This document shows positions 18,569 through 26,931 of a stretch of 64,000 nt of DNA, one piece after another (the stretch's first letter is position 1; each line of letters begins with the position of its first letter). The notes beneath the pieces are model-generated. The model ran no database searches and had not been told where the DNA came from. It saw nothing but the letters and a program-made list of their open reading frames with translations. Source of the DNA: Paenibacillus alvei DSM 29 (lineage in GTDB: Bacteria; Bacillota; Bacilli; Paenibacillales; Paenibacillaceae); contig NZ_AMBZ01000001.1 of assembly GCF_000293805.1 (NCBI RefSeq), positions 772,001 through 836,000 on the forward strand, in the 5' to 3' direction. The position numbers and the translations under genes were made by a program.

Positions 18569-18592
18569 CCTGCGGTTAACGCAGGTTTTTTC
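18569..18592 (+). terminator. Intrinsic terminator after the Cys-rich protein gene
   Basis: CCTGCG, GTTAA loop, CGCAGG, then six T. Confidence 0.85.
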
Positions 18593-18871
18593 ATGGATAG
18601 ATTTAAAGCTAAGTGCGAGTTATCTGGTCAAGTCCATAATTGTGTGTAAGTTCTCGCAAGCAAAATTCGTTCTATCCTAAATGCAACGACCTTAGAAGAG
18701 GTCTTTGCATGCGCTTTATGCCATTCTAAATCATCCGTTATATCCAATTACTCGCAACGATTCCTCGTTTAACATTCTTGGCAGTTCGTTGTAAGCAAAC
18801 CGCTACGATACTTCTCTGGAATCGACAGCACCGTTAGAAAAGGAACTGCTCAAAATTACATACAGGAGTGG
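18593..18871. other. Gene-free spacer with a strong hairpin
   Basis: No gene is supported here. At 18680-18712 ATGCAA-c-GACCT and AGGTC-t-TTGCAT form a 12-bp hairpin with one mismatch and no T-run. The stretch ~18790-18860 reads as an open frame without a start (RYDTSLESTAPLEKELLK) and could be the end of a lost gene. I see no other signal. Confidence 0.4.
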
Positions 18872-19435
18872 TTGAACGTCTTGAAAACTATCAAAACATT
18901 ATTGCAATCTTTCGAAGATTATTCAAGTAAATTTACGAATCAGGAATTATACACCTTTACAGAGGGCGGAACCGAACCGAGTTTAATAAAATGGAATCCT
19001 TCCGTTTCAGAAGATGAACTGAATCAATTCATCAAAAAAAATGGATGGTACTTCCCTTCTGACTTAAGGGAGTTTTACCTTCTTCACAATGGAGGCGTTT
19101 TGTTCCAACATCCATATTACGGTGGAGGAATAAATATTTACACTTTAGAGGACATACAAGGCATAAGCGACGATTCCAAGAAACTACCCAAGCATTGGTA
19201 TCCTATTGCCAGGACAGACCTCACAACAGGGGATATATGCATTGATTCTGAAAGATGTCGCTCGGGGCAGTATCCATACATGTTTTTTCTAGGCAGCATA
19301 GATCAACTTGACGAGGCAATTCCAATACACACCGACTTTACCACGTGGCTAACCAGACTGTTTATCTGCCAAGGTGAAGAATATTGGGTATGGGATTATG
19401 AAGACAAGTTAACGTTTAAGTCTTTAAATAATTAA
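18872..19435 (+). CDS. SMI1/KNR4 (SUKH) family protein, immunity-type
   Basis: 187 residues with the SUKH superfamily pattern. A helix rich in charged residues is followed by W-N-P-S-V-S-E-D-E-L-N-Q-F, then W-Y-F-P-S-D-L-R-E-F-Y-L-L-H-N-G-G, the core SMI1/KNR4 motif, and later a strand run ending F-F-L-G-S-I-D. In bacteria these proteins are mostly immunity factors against polymorphic toxins; no matching toxin gene is present in the window. The start is TTG at 18872 behind AGGAG; a second TTG three codons on is possible. A decayed paralogue follows at 19527-19696. Being stand-alone or in arrays is typical for such 'orphan' immunity genes. Confidence 0.85.
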   Translation: MNVLKTIKTLLQSFEDYSSKFTNQELYTFTEGGTEPSLIKWNPSVSEDELNQFIKKNGWYFPSDLREFYLLHNGGVLFQHPYYGGGINIYTLEDIQGISDDSKKLPKHWYPIARTDLTTGDICIDSERCRSGQYPYMFFLGSIDQLDEAIPIHTDFTTWLTRLFICQGEEYWVWDYEDKLTFKSLNN

Positions 19436-19458
19436 AGATTATAGTCAAATTTATAAAA

Positions 19459-19508
19459 AAAGACGCTTCCATCCTCAAAAATATAGTCGGTTTGGAGGCG
19501 TCTTTACA
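19459..19508 (+). terminator. Intrinsic terminator after the SUKH gene
   Basis: AAAGACGCTTCCA pairs with TTGGAGGCGTCTTT across a ~22-nt loop, 24 bp after the stop. Confidence 0.7.
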
Positions 19509-19526
19509 CTTTGGAGTGAACATAAT

Positions 19527-19696
19527 TTGAAAAACGATTAAAACGTTGCTGCAATCGTATGAAGACTATTCAAAAACATACCCGAATCAAGAGATATATG
19601 ATGACCGATTGACATTTAAATAGGTGTAAATCCAAGCAATATCCCTACATGTTTTATCTGGGCGGTATAGATCCGATTCCTGAGATGGGACGCTAG
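19527..19696 (+). pseudogene. Rearranged remnant of a second SUKH gene
   Basis: Translation gives KTIKTLLQSYEDYSK then N-Q-E-I-Y, matching residues ~5-27 of the intact SUKH protein upstream, then D-D-R-L-T-F-K-stop, matching that protein's C-terminus, then R-C-K-S-K-Q-Y-P-Y-M-F-Y-L-G-G-I-D, matching its region ~129-145. The start is also off frame by one A. The segments are out of order, so the copy was lost by deletion and rearrangement, not by simple point decay. Confidence 0.7.
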
Positions 19697-19823
19697 AGAA
19701 CTCCTGGATAGCTTGCTTGGCAGCTAGCAAAAGGTCAGTTTTGTTAAAAAATAAGGCCACAATAGAGTTAACACAAATATCTCTAGTGTGTCCTTTTACT
19801 ATTTGGTGAAGGTGGAACCAGAA

Positions 19824-20369
19824 ATGATCTATTTGCTTTTTGTTCTAGTTATCTTTATCGGTTTCTTACATCTTGTAAATTACGTTGTCAGTCGCGAGGA
19901 CAACGACCCCAAGCCGCCTTTTAAAGTAAAGCTGTGGCTCGTTCCGGTATTGGCACTTCTATTACTCACAATCGTTTCATTGTTGGCTGGATTATTCACA
20001 GTATTATTAACCGGAATAGGAGCATTGAACCAAACACTTTCATTTCCAAATCGTTATGCCGCATTTACGGTATCGATGTACATCATCCTCTTGTTTCTGC
20101 TCGTGGAATCGTTTATACATCCGTTTATATATGCGGTATTATATGCCTTCTTTAAAAAACAGCCTACTCGAATGATGAGTCTCATTGTCAATGTGATTGG
20201 AGATACGTTAATTATTTACTTTGTCTTTAACATTTTCCCGTATGTATCCATTTCAGGGTTGGATACGGCTTTTTATATCTCCGTTCTCCTCTCCATTCTT
20301 GGTCAAATATGCATCGGGTTTGAGTACTGGATTAAGAAATATATGAGTAAGAAAAGGAAGGGCGATTAA
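19824..20369 (+). CDS. Polytopic membrane protein, unknown function
   Basis: 181 residues with about five transmembrane helices. Helix 1 (IYLLFVLVIFIGFLHLVNYV) is followed by a polar N-D-P-K-P-P-F-K loop. The frame opens at 19788, but GGTGG 8 nt before the ATG at 19824 favours this start. A truncated copy of its first ~65 codons lies at 21742-21948, so this gene too belongs to the duplicated part of the island. It ends in a basic tail. No family is recognised. The stretch 20370-20531 after it has no gene. Confidence 0.7.
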   Translation: MIYLLFVLVIFIGFLHLVNYVVSREDNDPKPPFKVKLWLVPVLALLLLTIVSLLAGLFTVLLTGIGALNQTLSFPNRYAAFTVSMYIILLFLLVESFIHPFIYAVLYAFFKKQPTRMMSLIVNVIGDTLIIYFVFNIFPYVSISGLDTAFYISVLLSILGQICIGFEYWIKKYMSKKRKGD

Positions 20370-20531
20370 CGAGGACATTTGCTAATCCGGTTGTATCTAT
20401 TCCACTTACTCCTCTATACCGCAAATTGCATTGCGAATAAGAAACTAAATGCAACGCAAACTTATTCTATTCGATTACTCTGACGGTTGTCTTAATTTAA
20501 TTTGCACTATAAACATTCTTGTGGAATAAGC

Positions 20532-20679
20532 TTCTTTACTTTATTGCTACATAGTACTCCACTACTTTTCCATTCGTGTATTATCTATTCCAATTCTGCT
20601 AATTGCTTTCACTTCAATCTTCGCATATGTCTTGCATCGGAATTATTCCTCTCTGATTAAACGATTGTTTAAAAATTGA
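20532..20679 (+). pseudogene. 3' remnant of a copy of the 17109 membrane protein
   Basis: The reading ending S-I-P-I-L-L-I-A-F-T-S-I-F-A-Y-V-L-H-R-N-Y-S-S-L-I-K-R-L-F-K-N-stop is almost the same as the C-terminus of the gene at 17109-17738. DNA similarity continues ~25 bp past the stop, to about 20702. The 5' two thirds are missing. This shows a segmental duplication placing a new secreted or anchored gene (20721) behind the same 3' end. Confidence 0.8.
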
Positions 20680-20720
20680 ACCGTATTTTTGTTAATTGTT
20701 AAGATATGGAGGGTGAAATA

Positions 20721-21422
20721 TTGGGAAACAAGATGTTTAAGCACAAAAATAAAATTCTTATTACCTTGTCTATTGTTTTAGTGTTTGGCCTTTCCTATTA
20801 TTTCTTTATGTTCAATTCATATCATGGAGTAGTAAACGCACAGTCATTGTATATAGGGGCAGATAACGCGAGTGATTTGGTTGATATGTCGGATTTAATT
20901 ATTGTTGGTACGCCAATTGAAGAATTCGATGAGAGAGAACATAAAGTTACATACTTTTATACAAGTGCAATTCAAGATTTTTATACGATCACTGAGATGA
21001 AAGTTGAGCAAGTCCTTAAAGGGAATTGGGATGAAAGCACCCTTCCTGTCATTGAGCCGATATCCTACATCCAAAGTATTGATGGGAAAAGAAAATTGAC
21101 ATCTAACGATTACACTGAAATGGAGAAGGGAAAGAAGTATCTTGTTGTGCTCAGCAAAAACACACAAGGGAATTACAGTGTTATCAATATGGAAAATGGC
21201 AAGTTTGAGCTGGATGAAAATAACATCAACTATCATGAGTTAAATCCGGAAAATAACGAACATGTTAAAATTAGAGATGAATTATTTGAAATGTTTAATT
21301 ACGTGTTAGCTGCTTACAAAAAGCAAAAAGACCCCGAAAAGGGACTCTGTTTGAAAGATAATAGCAGGGCGGCGTATCCTAATCTCTGGATGATACTACA
21401 TGTTAAGGGAGATGAAAAATAG
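20721..21422 (+). CDS. Membrane-anchored extracellular protein, unknown function
   Basis: About 233 residues. It has an N-terminal membrane anchor (ILITLSIVLVFGLSYYFFM) and a hydrophilic outer domain of ~200 residues with alternating strands (DLIIVGTPIEEF, ITEMKVEQVLKGNW, KKYLVVLSKN), similar in feel to small lipocalin- or NTF2-like outer-surface proteins. The longer frame starts at 20706, but GGAGGG is best placed for the TTG at 20721. It overlaps nothing and is followed 2 bp later by a small membrane protein gene, so the two are probably co-translated. I do not recognise the family. Confidence 0.7.
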   Translation: MGNKMFKHKNKILITLSIVLVFGLSYYFFMFNSYHGVVNAQSLYIGADNASDLVDMSDLIIVGTPIEEFDEREHKVTYFYTSAIQDFYTITEMKVEQVLKGNWDESTLPVIEPISYIQSIDGKRKLTSNDYTEMEKGKKYLVVLSKNTQGNYSVINMENGKFELDENNINYHELNPENNEHVKIRDELFEMFNYVLAAYKKQKDPEKGLCLKDNSRAAYPNLWMILHVKGDEK

Positions 21423-21424
21423 CT

Positions 21425-21688
21425 ATGGTAAAAAAAGATAGGAACGTAACAGGTATTGTATTGGCCGTAATTTACTGTTTTGTCCTTTTTGAGATTTTAA
21501 TTGATGCCCCTCCTGGTGAAGCTCCAAATCATCCACTATGGGTATACTCAATGATTCCACTTGGAGCTGTCGTAATTACCTCTCTCTTTGATTATGTAAT
21601 CAAGTTCGATTTGTTCGATTTCTTCAAAAAAGAAATAGAAAAATGGAATGGAATCAAGGAGACTAAAACAGCTATACCTACAAGATAA
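21425..21688 (+). CDS. Small two-helix membrane protein
   Basis: 87 residues with two transmembrane helices (GIVLAVIYCFVLFEILI and YSMIPLGAVVITSLFDYVI) and a charged C-terminal tail. It starts 2 bp after the stop of the anchored protein gene, with GGGAGATG upstream inside that gene, so they form a pair. No family is recognised. Confidence 0.65.
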   Translation: MVKKDRNVTGIVLAVIYCFVLFEILIDAPPGEAPNHPLWVYSMIPLGAVVITSLFDYVIKFDLFDFFKKEIEKWNGIKETKTAIPTR

Positions 21689-21741
21689 GGAAATCTTCAT
21701 TTACACAAAATTCTTGACGCTACCGGTGGAACCGGTTTATT

Positions 21742-21948
21742 AGCTATTTGCTGTTTGTCATAATTATTTTTATTGGTTTTTTACATCTTATAAATTATAT
21801 AGTTAGCCGTGATGACAACGACCCTAAGCCGCCCTTTAAAGTGAATCTGAGGCTCGTTCCGGTATTGGCGCTTCTTACAATCATATCGTTGCTTGCCGGT
21901 TTATTTGCTGTATTATTAACCGGCATTGAAGCATTGTATTGGTGGTAA
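21742..21948 (+). pseudogene. Truncated copy of the 19824 membrane protein
   Basis: Codons matching F-V-x-x-I-F-I-G-F-L-H-L-x-N-Y-x-V-S-R-x-D-N-D-P-K-P-P-F-K and the second helix of the gene at 19824. The upstream GGTGGAACC is also conserved, but the ATG has become ATT, and the frame stops after ~65 codons. It has lost both start and end, so it is a dead duplicate. Confidence 0.75.
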
Positions 21949-22082
21949 TAACTCTATGTCTAATTTAATTCATCTGCCTAGAGCGCTTCATCAAAGTGGA
22001 ACAGGCTGATTCAACAAATATTAATTAGTTTATTACCCTATCCTTTGGGTCATATTTTTTTTGCAAAATTTTTTAAATTTTA

Positions 22083-22265
22083 ATTAGAGATAAAGATGAA
22101 GCTTTTACAACTGGAGCGACCCAGCAATCAACTGAGATAGAAGAATTAATAGCTGTTTTTTTGCTCCCATTGATTATCGCATATTTTATATCCCCTAGTC
22201 TTATTTATATTCCACCATCTTTTAAACTTAAATCCCAAAATATGTCTTTCAATCCACTAAATTAA
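22083..22265 (+). pseudogene. Orphan membrane-protein fragment
   Basis: An open stretch of 60 codons without a start: a charged piece, a hydrophobic helix (LIAVFLLPLIIAYFI) and a tail ending with TAA. The preceding ~60 bp also looks coding in another frame (LPYPLGHIFFAKFF). It is probably the rest of a frameshifted membrane protein gene. The surrounding 21949-22433 has no other gene. Confidence 0.4.
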
Positions 22266-22433
22266 AAGTTATAATAGCTATGTTCCAAAATAAAGCTGAA
22301 GGTAATTTATAGAATTGATGATTATTTGGTATTAGTGTATATAATTGGCGCCAACACTTAATACATAAATAAGAATCACAACTATTCCAATCGTACAAGA
22401 ATTATCTTCTAGCAAATTGAAGGAGATGTTTTT

Positions 22434-23234
22434 TTGAAAAAGATATTAAGTTCTGTAATCGCTCTCACTATGACTTTTACATTGACTACTTCTGCTTTTG
22501 CTTCACCTGATGAGACAAATATTAAGCCAATTGACAATCAAGTACAGTCCACTACGGTAGACATTTATACTGATAACGATGTTCCATTGGGTAAAATGAC
22601 AACTACGCTAGTATATGAGAGAGAGCAAAAGGGAGACTCGGTAGAGGTAACAATAACTACGAATAAGCACTATGAACTTAATGAAGGGTTCCAAAATGAC
22701 CCAGTTTACAACAATTTTTTCAATGATTCCTCAAGTACAACGACTATTGAGGTGACCGATGAAAAAGAATACTTTGTTGATGGTGAAAAATTGTCTGACG
22801 CAGAACTGAATCAATCATTCAACGGTTTTGAGAAAAGAATGGCTTATGCTAACGATTCAGGTGGTGTTCCTAAACTAGGTCATTACTATAGTTCTGATGG
22901 AACTACCAACTATTATTTCGCTACATATTCGGGCATGACTATGGGCGGAGATGCAGATGGTAGTCATGTCTCCAAATATACAACACGGACTAATTCATAC
23001 TTTAGTCAAGCTGCAAATACCTTGGATATTCTTTATGGAGATCACCAATCATATCTTTGGGCAAAAGTGCAGATTAGTGCTGCGGTAGTGGCATTCCCGT
23101 TCACTTTGGCAAGCGTTATAGGTGCTATCGCAGATGGAGGCGCTATCGCAATATCAGCAGCACAGCTTTATTCTGCTTACAAAGACTGTAACTCAGACCT
23201 GAGTAAAGCCTATAACTTAGTTAGCCAAATGTAA
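22434..23234 (+). CDS. Secreted protein with hydrophobic C-terminal domain (candidate toxin/bacteriocin)
   Basis: 266 residues from a TTG start behind GGAG (8 nt). The signal peptide is clear (SSVIALTMTFTLTTSAFA). The mature part has a long hydrophilic region, then a ~55-residue C-terminal segment of Ala/Ile/Gly-rich amphipathic helices (ISAAVVAFPFTLASVIGAIA, then GGAIAISAAQLYSAY). That pro-region plus membrane-active tail layout is like secreted bacteriocin or sporulation-killing precursors. A hairpin terminator and then a small three-helix membrane protein gene follow, a place where immunity genes are often found. Function is inferred from layout only; no family is recognised. Confidence 0.65.
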   Translation: MKKILSSVIALTMTFTLTTSAFASPDETNIKPIDNQVQSTTVDIYTDNDVPLGKMTTTLVYEREQKGDSVEVTITTNKHYELNEGFQNDPVYNNFFNDSSSTTTIEVTDEKEYFVDGEKLSDAELNQSFNGFEKRMAYANDSGGVPKLGHYYSSDGTTNYYFATYSGMTMGGDADGSHVSKYTTRTNSYFSQAANTLDILYGDHQSYLWAKVQISAAVVAFPFTLASVIGAIADGGAIAISAAQLYSAYKDCNSDLSKAYNLVSQM

Positions 23235-23246
23235 TATAATTATTAT

Positions 23247-23281
23247 ATAATGAACCTCATTAATATGGGGTTCATTATTTT
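23247..23281 (+). terminator. Terminator or attenuator between secreted protein and small membrane protein
   Basis: AATGAACC(TC) and (GG)GGTTCATT with a T-run. It would let only part of the transcripts read into the 23300 gene. Confidence 0.7.
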
Positions 23282-23299
23282 TAGGGAGGAGCTGAGATT

Positions 23300-23539
23300 G
23301 TGACAGTTGTTTTATCAATCGCTTTTATTATTTATAGCCTTTTTATTGCAGGTTCAATGATTTACAGAATAAGAAACAAAACATTCGATACAAACGTAAA
23401 AGAAATGGCTATAGCATTTGCATGTATATCAATACTGTCGTTAAATTTAAAAATAGATATCATCATTAAGGCAATCGCTTTAGGTGTAGTATTTATATTA
23501 TTTTGTTACGGTTCAACAATAAAAAAAATGAAGTTCTAA
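23300..23539 (+). CDS. Small membrane protein, candidate immunity partner
   Basis: 79 residues, GTG start with GGGAGGAG 8 nt upstream. Three hydrophobic helices (VVLSIAFIIYSLFIAGSMIY, EMAIAFACISILSLNL, AIALGVVFILFCYG) and a basic tail. Its size, topology and position 65 bp behind a secreted protein with a membrane-active-looking tail fit an immunity protein, but this is inference. A weak hairpin with a T-run (23547-23578) ends the unit. Confidence 0.6.
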   Translation: MTVVLSIAFIIYSLFIAGSMIYRIRNKTFDTNVKEMAIAFACISILSLNLKIDIIIKAIALGVVFILFCYGSTIKKMKF

Positions 23540-23578
23540 TTTGGTTCTACTGGTATGAAACACCGGTGTAGCTTTTTT

Positions 23579-24033
23579 GCCAGGGTCCAACCCTATCCTA
23601 ACTTCCAGCATTTAACCAGGGGTTATTTGACCTTTTTCTTTTCTGACTACCAAGAAAGGGCACTGGGGCTATTATTTATACATACGAAAAGGAACAAATA
23701 GAACAATATGCATGACAGAACTCTCATTCAATTAGGTGGAAGTTGAACCAATGTTACAAACGACCCGCACACGCTCCTTATAGACGATTGGATAATAAAT
23801 CGGATACTCTTCCTGAAACCCGTATTTCATGAATTTAGGTTGATTGATTTTTTTGGGGTAATCGATATATAGTTCGAAATAGTCTCCAATTCATCCAAAA
23901 CAATCTTAGGAGGAGACGTAACACTGCACATGCAGCAGATTCATTCTTCATCATGTACAGTATTCGTCCCAGCCAGACATTTTTCGCCAGTATATTGTGC
24001 ATTTCATAAAACATGTCTTATCGGATCATCCTA
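23579..24033. other. Gene-free right edge of the accessory island
   Basis: About 450 bp with no supported gene and no known RNA motif. Base composition changes here from the AT-rich island to the more balanced core region. I see no direct repeat, tRNA end or integrase gene that would mark an attachment site. Confidence 0.4.
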
Positions 24034-25158
24034 TCAGACGGCCCCTTCATGTCTCTCTGGAGGTGTCGAACAGCATGGCAGCTCCACGACAAAGTAAGTG
24101 CCTTCCTGATTGCTTATCGCTTCAATTGTGCCTCCATGCAGCTCCACGATCGTCTTGGAGATGGCAAGACCTAATCCAGAGCCGCCGGAATGTTCCGATC
24201 TTGATTTCTCCACGCGATAAAAGCGATCGAAGATGTGCGGCAAATCATGAGTAGGAATAGGCTCCCCGCTATTGTGCACAGAGATCATAATCCGTTGCCC
24301 CCGCTTGCGAAGGAATATTCCCACTTCGGATCCACGCGGCGCATATCGCATTGCATTCGTTAGCAGGTTGTCGAACACCCGCACCAGCTTGTCCGGATCC
24401 GCCTCGATCCAGTACTGATCCTCATCACTATGCATGGAGATGGTCAGACCCTCCTGCTCCATCGGATAGCGATAGTGTACACACAACTGGCCTGCCATCT
24501 CTACAATATTGAGCGGTCTCGTATGCAGCGTCATTCCACCGTTCATGCGGGTATATTCGAATAGGTCATTGATCATAACATGTAAACGTTGAGCCTTCTC
24601 ATAAGCAATATTTGTATAATGCCGCAGCTCCACTTCATCCCTGTATCGATCCTGCTCAACCAAGCCTAAATACCCCATAATAGAGGTTAAGGGTGTACGA
24701 AGATCGTGGGACACACTGGTAACGAGTTCATTTTTGGTGCGCTCTGCAAGGCGCTCTTCTTCTAATGACAGCTTAATCTGCTCGGCCATTCGATTAATGT
24801 TATCAGCAAGCCTGCCAATTTCATCATCCGAGGCAACGGTGCAGCGGGCATCAAGATTGCCATCAGCCATACGCTGTACGGTTGCCGTAATTTGCTCCAT
24901 ACTTTTGATCAGTCTGCGATTCAATAAGAAATAGATGCCGACGAACAGGGCAAGCCCGACTACGATCAGCGGTCCAACAACCCCAAACAGCCTTTCTAAG
25001 AACCGAAACAGATCGTTAAGCAGCTCGATATGAAAGTAACTATACACAAATAGGGCAAAGCCTAGTAACAGGTATGCAGTTATAGATGCTAATATTATGC
25101 TAAACATAAATGTGAACAGCATCTTCCACCGAATACTTCTATACCATGGTGTCTTCAA
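24034..25158 (-). CDS. Sensor histidine kinase (VanS-like)
   Basis: 374-residue membrane kinase. Two transmembrane helices (about 12-36 and 58-78) bracket a very short extracellular loop. A HAMP domain follows (RRLIKSMEQITATVQRMADG), then the H-box SVSHDLRTPLTSIMGYL with the phospho-acceptor His, the N-box DNLLTNAMRYAP, and G-boxes ending GSGLGLAISKTIVELHGG. The short loop suggests intramembrane sensing. The start is TTG at 25158, overlapping the regulator's 3' end by 20 bp, so the two are coupled. VanS-like in general layout; no van resistance genes are near, so the target is unknown. Confidence 0.93.
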   Translation of the reverse strand: MKTPWYRSIRWKMLFTFMFSIILASITAYLLLGFALFVYSYFHIELLNDLFRFLERLFGVVGPLIVVGLALFVGIYFLLNRRLIKSMEQITATVQRMADGNLDARCTVASDDEIGRLADNINRMAEQIKLSLEEERLAERTKNELVTSVSHDLRTPLTSIMGYLGLVEQDRYRDEVELRHYTNIAYEKAQRLHVMINDLFEYTRMNGGMTLHTRPLNIVEMAGQLCVHYRYPMEQEGLTISMHSDEDQYWIEADPDKLVRVFDNLLTNAMRYAPRGSEVGIFLRKRGQRIMISVHNSGEPIPTHDLPHIFDRFYRVEKSRSEHSGGSGLGLAISKTIVELHGGTIEAISNQEGTYFVVELPCCSTPPERHEGAV

Positions 25159-25840
25159 TCTTATACCCTACTCCCCATACGGTCTGAATAAGCTTGCCCC
25201 CGCTGGATTCCAGCTTGTCCCTAAGCTTGCTAATATGAACCGCCACCGTATTGTGCGATCCATTAAAGTCTTCCTTCCATACTCGTTCGTACAATTCTTC
25301 CGCACTGAATACCCTGCCCGGATGACTCGCCATTAAATAGAGAATGTCGAATTCCACACTTGTTAGATGGATCGGCTGCCCATCCACCTTCACGGAATGC
25401 GTCGCTTTGTTAATGTCCATCGCCTGAATGCGAATCACATCCAATGGCTGCGCTTGGGATTGAAGCTGTGAATTCAATAAATAAGCACGGCGAAGAAGCG
25501 ATTTCACACGCGCAACCATTTCAAGCGGATTGAACGGTTTCGTCATATAATCATCCGCCCCGGTCATAAGGCCCATGATTTTATCCATATCCTCAGATTT
25601 CGCACTGAGCATCATGACCGGCGTCGCTTTCTGCTCGCGAATTTTACGACACACAGCCAAACCATCCAGCTTCGGCATCATGACGTCAAGGATGACGAGA
25701 TCAATCGATTCCTGCTCAAGCACCTCCAGTGCCTCCAAACCATTGAAAGCCTTAATTGTATGATAGCCTTCATTTTTTAAATAAATATCGATTAAGCCTG
25801 CGATCTCCTTATCGTCATCCACAATTAATATATTGGTCAC
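25139..25840 (-). CDS. OmpR/PhoB-family response regulator (VanR-like)
   Basis: 233 residues. Receiver domain with acidic pocket DDD at residues 8-10, phospho-acceptor in LVILDVMMPKLDG, and Lys in MTKPFNP. A C-terminal winged helix follows (HLTSVEFDILYLMASHPGRV; HISKLRDKLE). GTG start with GGGAGG upstream. It forms a coupled pair with the overlapping kinase gene. Confidence 0.94.
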   Translation of the reverse strand: MTNILIVDDDKEIAGLIDIYLKNEGYHTIKAFNGLEALEVLEQESIDLVILDVMMPKLDGLAVCRKIREQKATPVMMLSAKSEDMDKIMGLMTGADDYMTKPFNPLEMVARVKSLLRRAYLLNSQLQSQAQPLDVIRIQAMDINKATHSVKVDGQPIHLTSVEFDILYLMASHPGRVFSAEELYERVWKEDFNGSHNTVAVHISKLRDKLESSGGKLIQTVWGVGYKIEDTMV

Positions 25841-25947
25841 AATCGGTGTCCTCCCCGTTCCCTGTCACTCCACTATTCTTGGCACTAGCATACCGTTAAT
25901 GACGACTCTGTTCAAATCCATATTAGTAAAGTCAGGCTCATGCCCAC

Positions 25948-26823
25948 TTATATAAATCCCCGGAAAAACTCTAAAAAGCGACGACCCTCCGTTACATCAT
26001 GCTTCATAATGGCATATGTTCTTGCTGTTGGCAGCACCAATTCCGGGCAATCCACCTGAAGCAATCGGCCTTCCGTTCGTTCACGGCGAATTGTAATTTC
26101 AGGCAAGAAGGAAATGCCCAACCCTTCTTCGATAAACCGCTTCGTCACATGAACTTGGGTAACCAGCATAGTGCGAATATATCGATACCTCGTTTGAAGC
26201 TCCTGCATCAACGGTTCCCAATATTCCGGATGATTATAAGTAAGCAGCATATGCGTCGCCAGCAAATCGCCTAAATGAAGAGGGGCAGCACTTTCCGCAT
26301 CATACCCATCGTGAGGTGCGACCAGCACCACCTCATCTTCCCCCAATATATCGCAGGTAAGCCGTGCATCGCTTGCCCATAGGCGGGACAGGCCAAGATC
26401 CACCTGATCCTGCAGCACTGCATCGGCAATCTGCTTCGATTCCAGCACTTGAACTTGAACTTCCACGTCAGGATTGGCGCTTACATAGCGATTCAGCACA
26501 TGGGGAATGAGATAAGCCGCTACGAGCGGAGATACCGCAAGATTCAATCTCCGGGAATAGCCCTGCTTGAGGCGATGCAGTTCCTGCAATCCTTCCTCAT
26601 GTACAGACAACAGATGCTTCGCATGCGGAAGAAATCGGCGTCCCTCCTCTGTCAGCTCTACTCTACGCCCAACCCGCTTGAACAAGCGCGAACCCAAATA
26701 TTGCTCGAGCTGCTTAATCTGGATCGTGACTGTCGGCTGAGAGATGAATAATTCCTCTGAGGTGCGGCGGAAATTTTCATGCGCAGCTGCATGCACAAAC
26801 GTTTGAATCCACTTCAAATCCAT
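25948..26823 (-). CDS. citR: LysR-family regulator, CitR-like
   Basis: LysR-type regulator with N-terminal HTH (MDLKWIQTFVHAAAHENFRR, then ELFISQPTVTIQIKQLEQYLG) and a two-lobed effector domain. The frame opens at 26859, but GGGAG is correctly placed for the ATG at 26823. The gene is divergent from a citrate synthase gene with ~108 bp between starts. This is the citR-citA arrangement of Bacillus subtilis, where CitR represses citA, so that role is inferred. Other LysR regulators of similar length cannot be excluded. Confidence 0.85.
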   Translation of the reverse strand: MDLKWIQTFVHAAAHENFRRTSEELFISQPTVTIQIKQLEQYLGSRLFKRVGRRVELTEEGRRFLPHAKHLLSVHEEGLQELHRLKQGYSRRLNLAVSPLVAAYLIPHVLNRYVSANPDVEVQVQVLESKQIADAVLQDQVDLGLSRLWASDARLTCDILGEDEVVLVAPHDGYDAESAAPLHLGDLLATHMLLTYNHPEYWEPLMQELQTRYRYIRTMLVTQVHVTKRFIEEGLGISFLPEITIRRERTEGRLLQVDCPELVLPTARTYAIMKHDVTEGRRFLEFFRGFI

Positions 26824-26931
26824 TGTAATCAGCTCCCATTGATTAGGATTCCCTATCAAACCAATAAAAACGTTTCAATATTTTTAATCAAATGCCATGT
26901 ATATAATAATACATAATAAAGGAGGAGGGAA

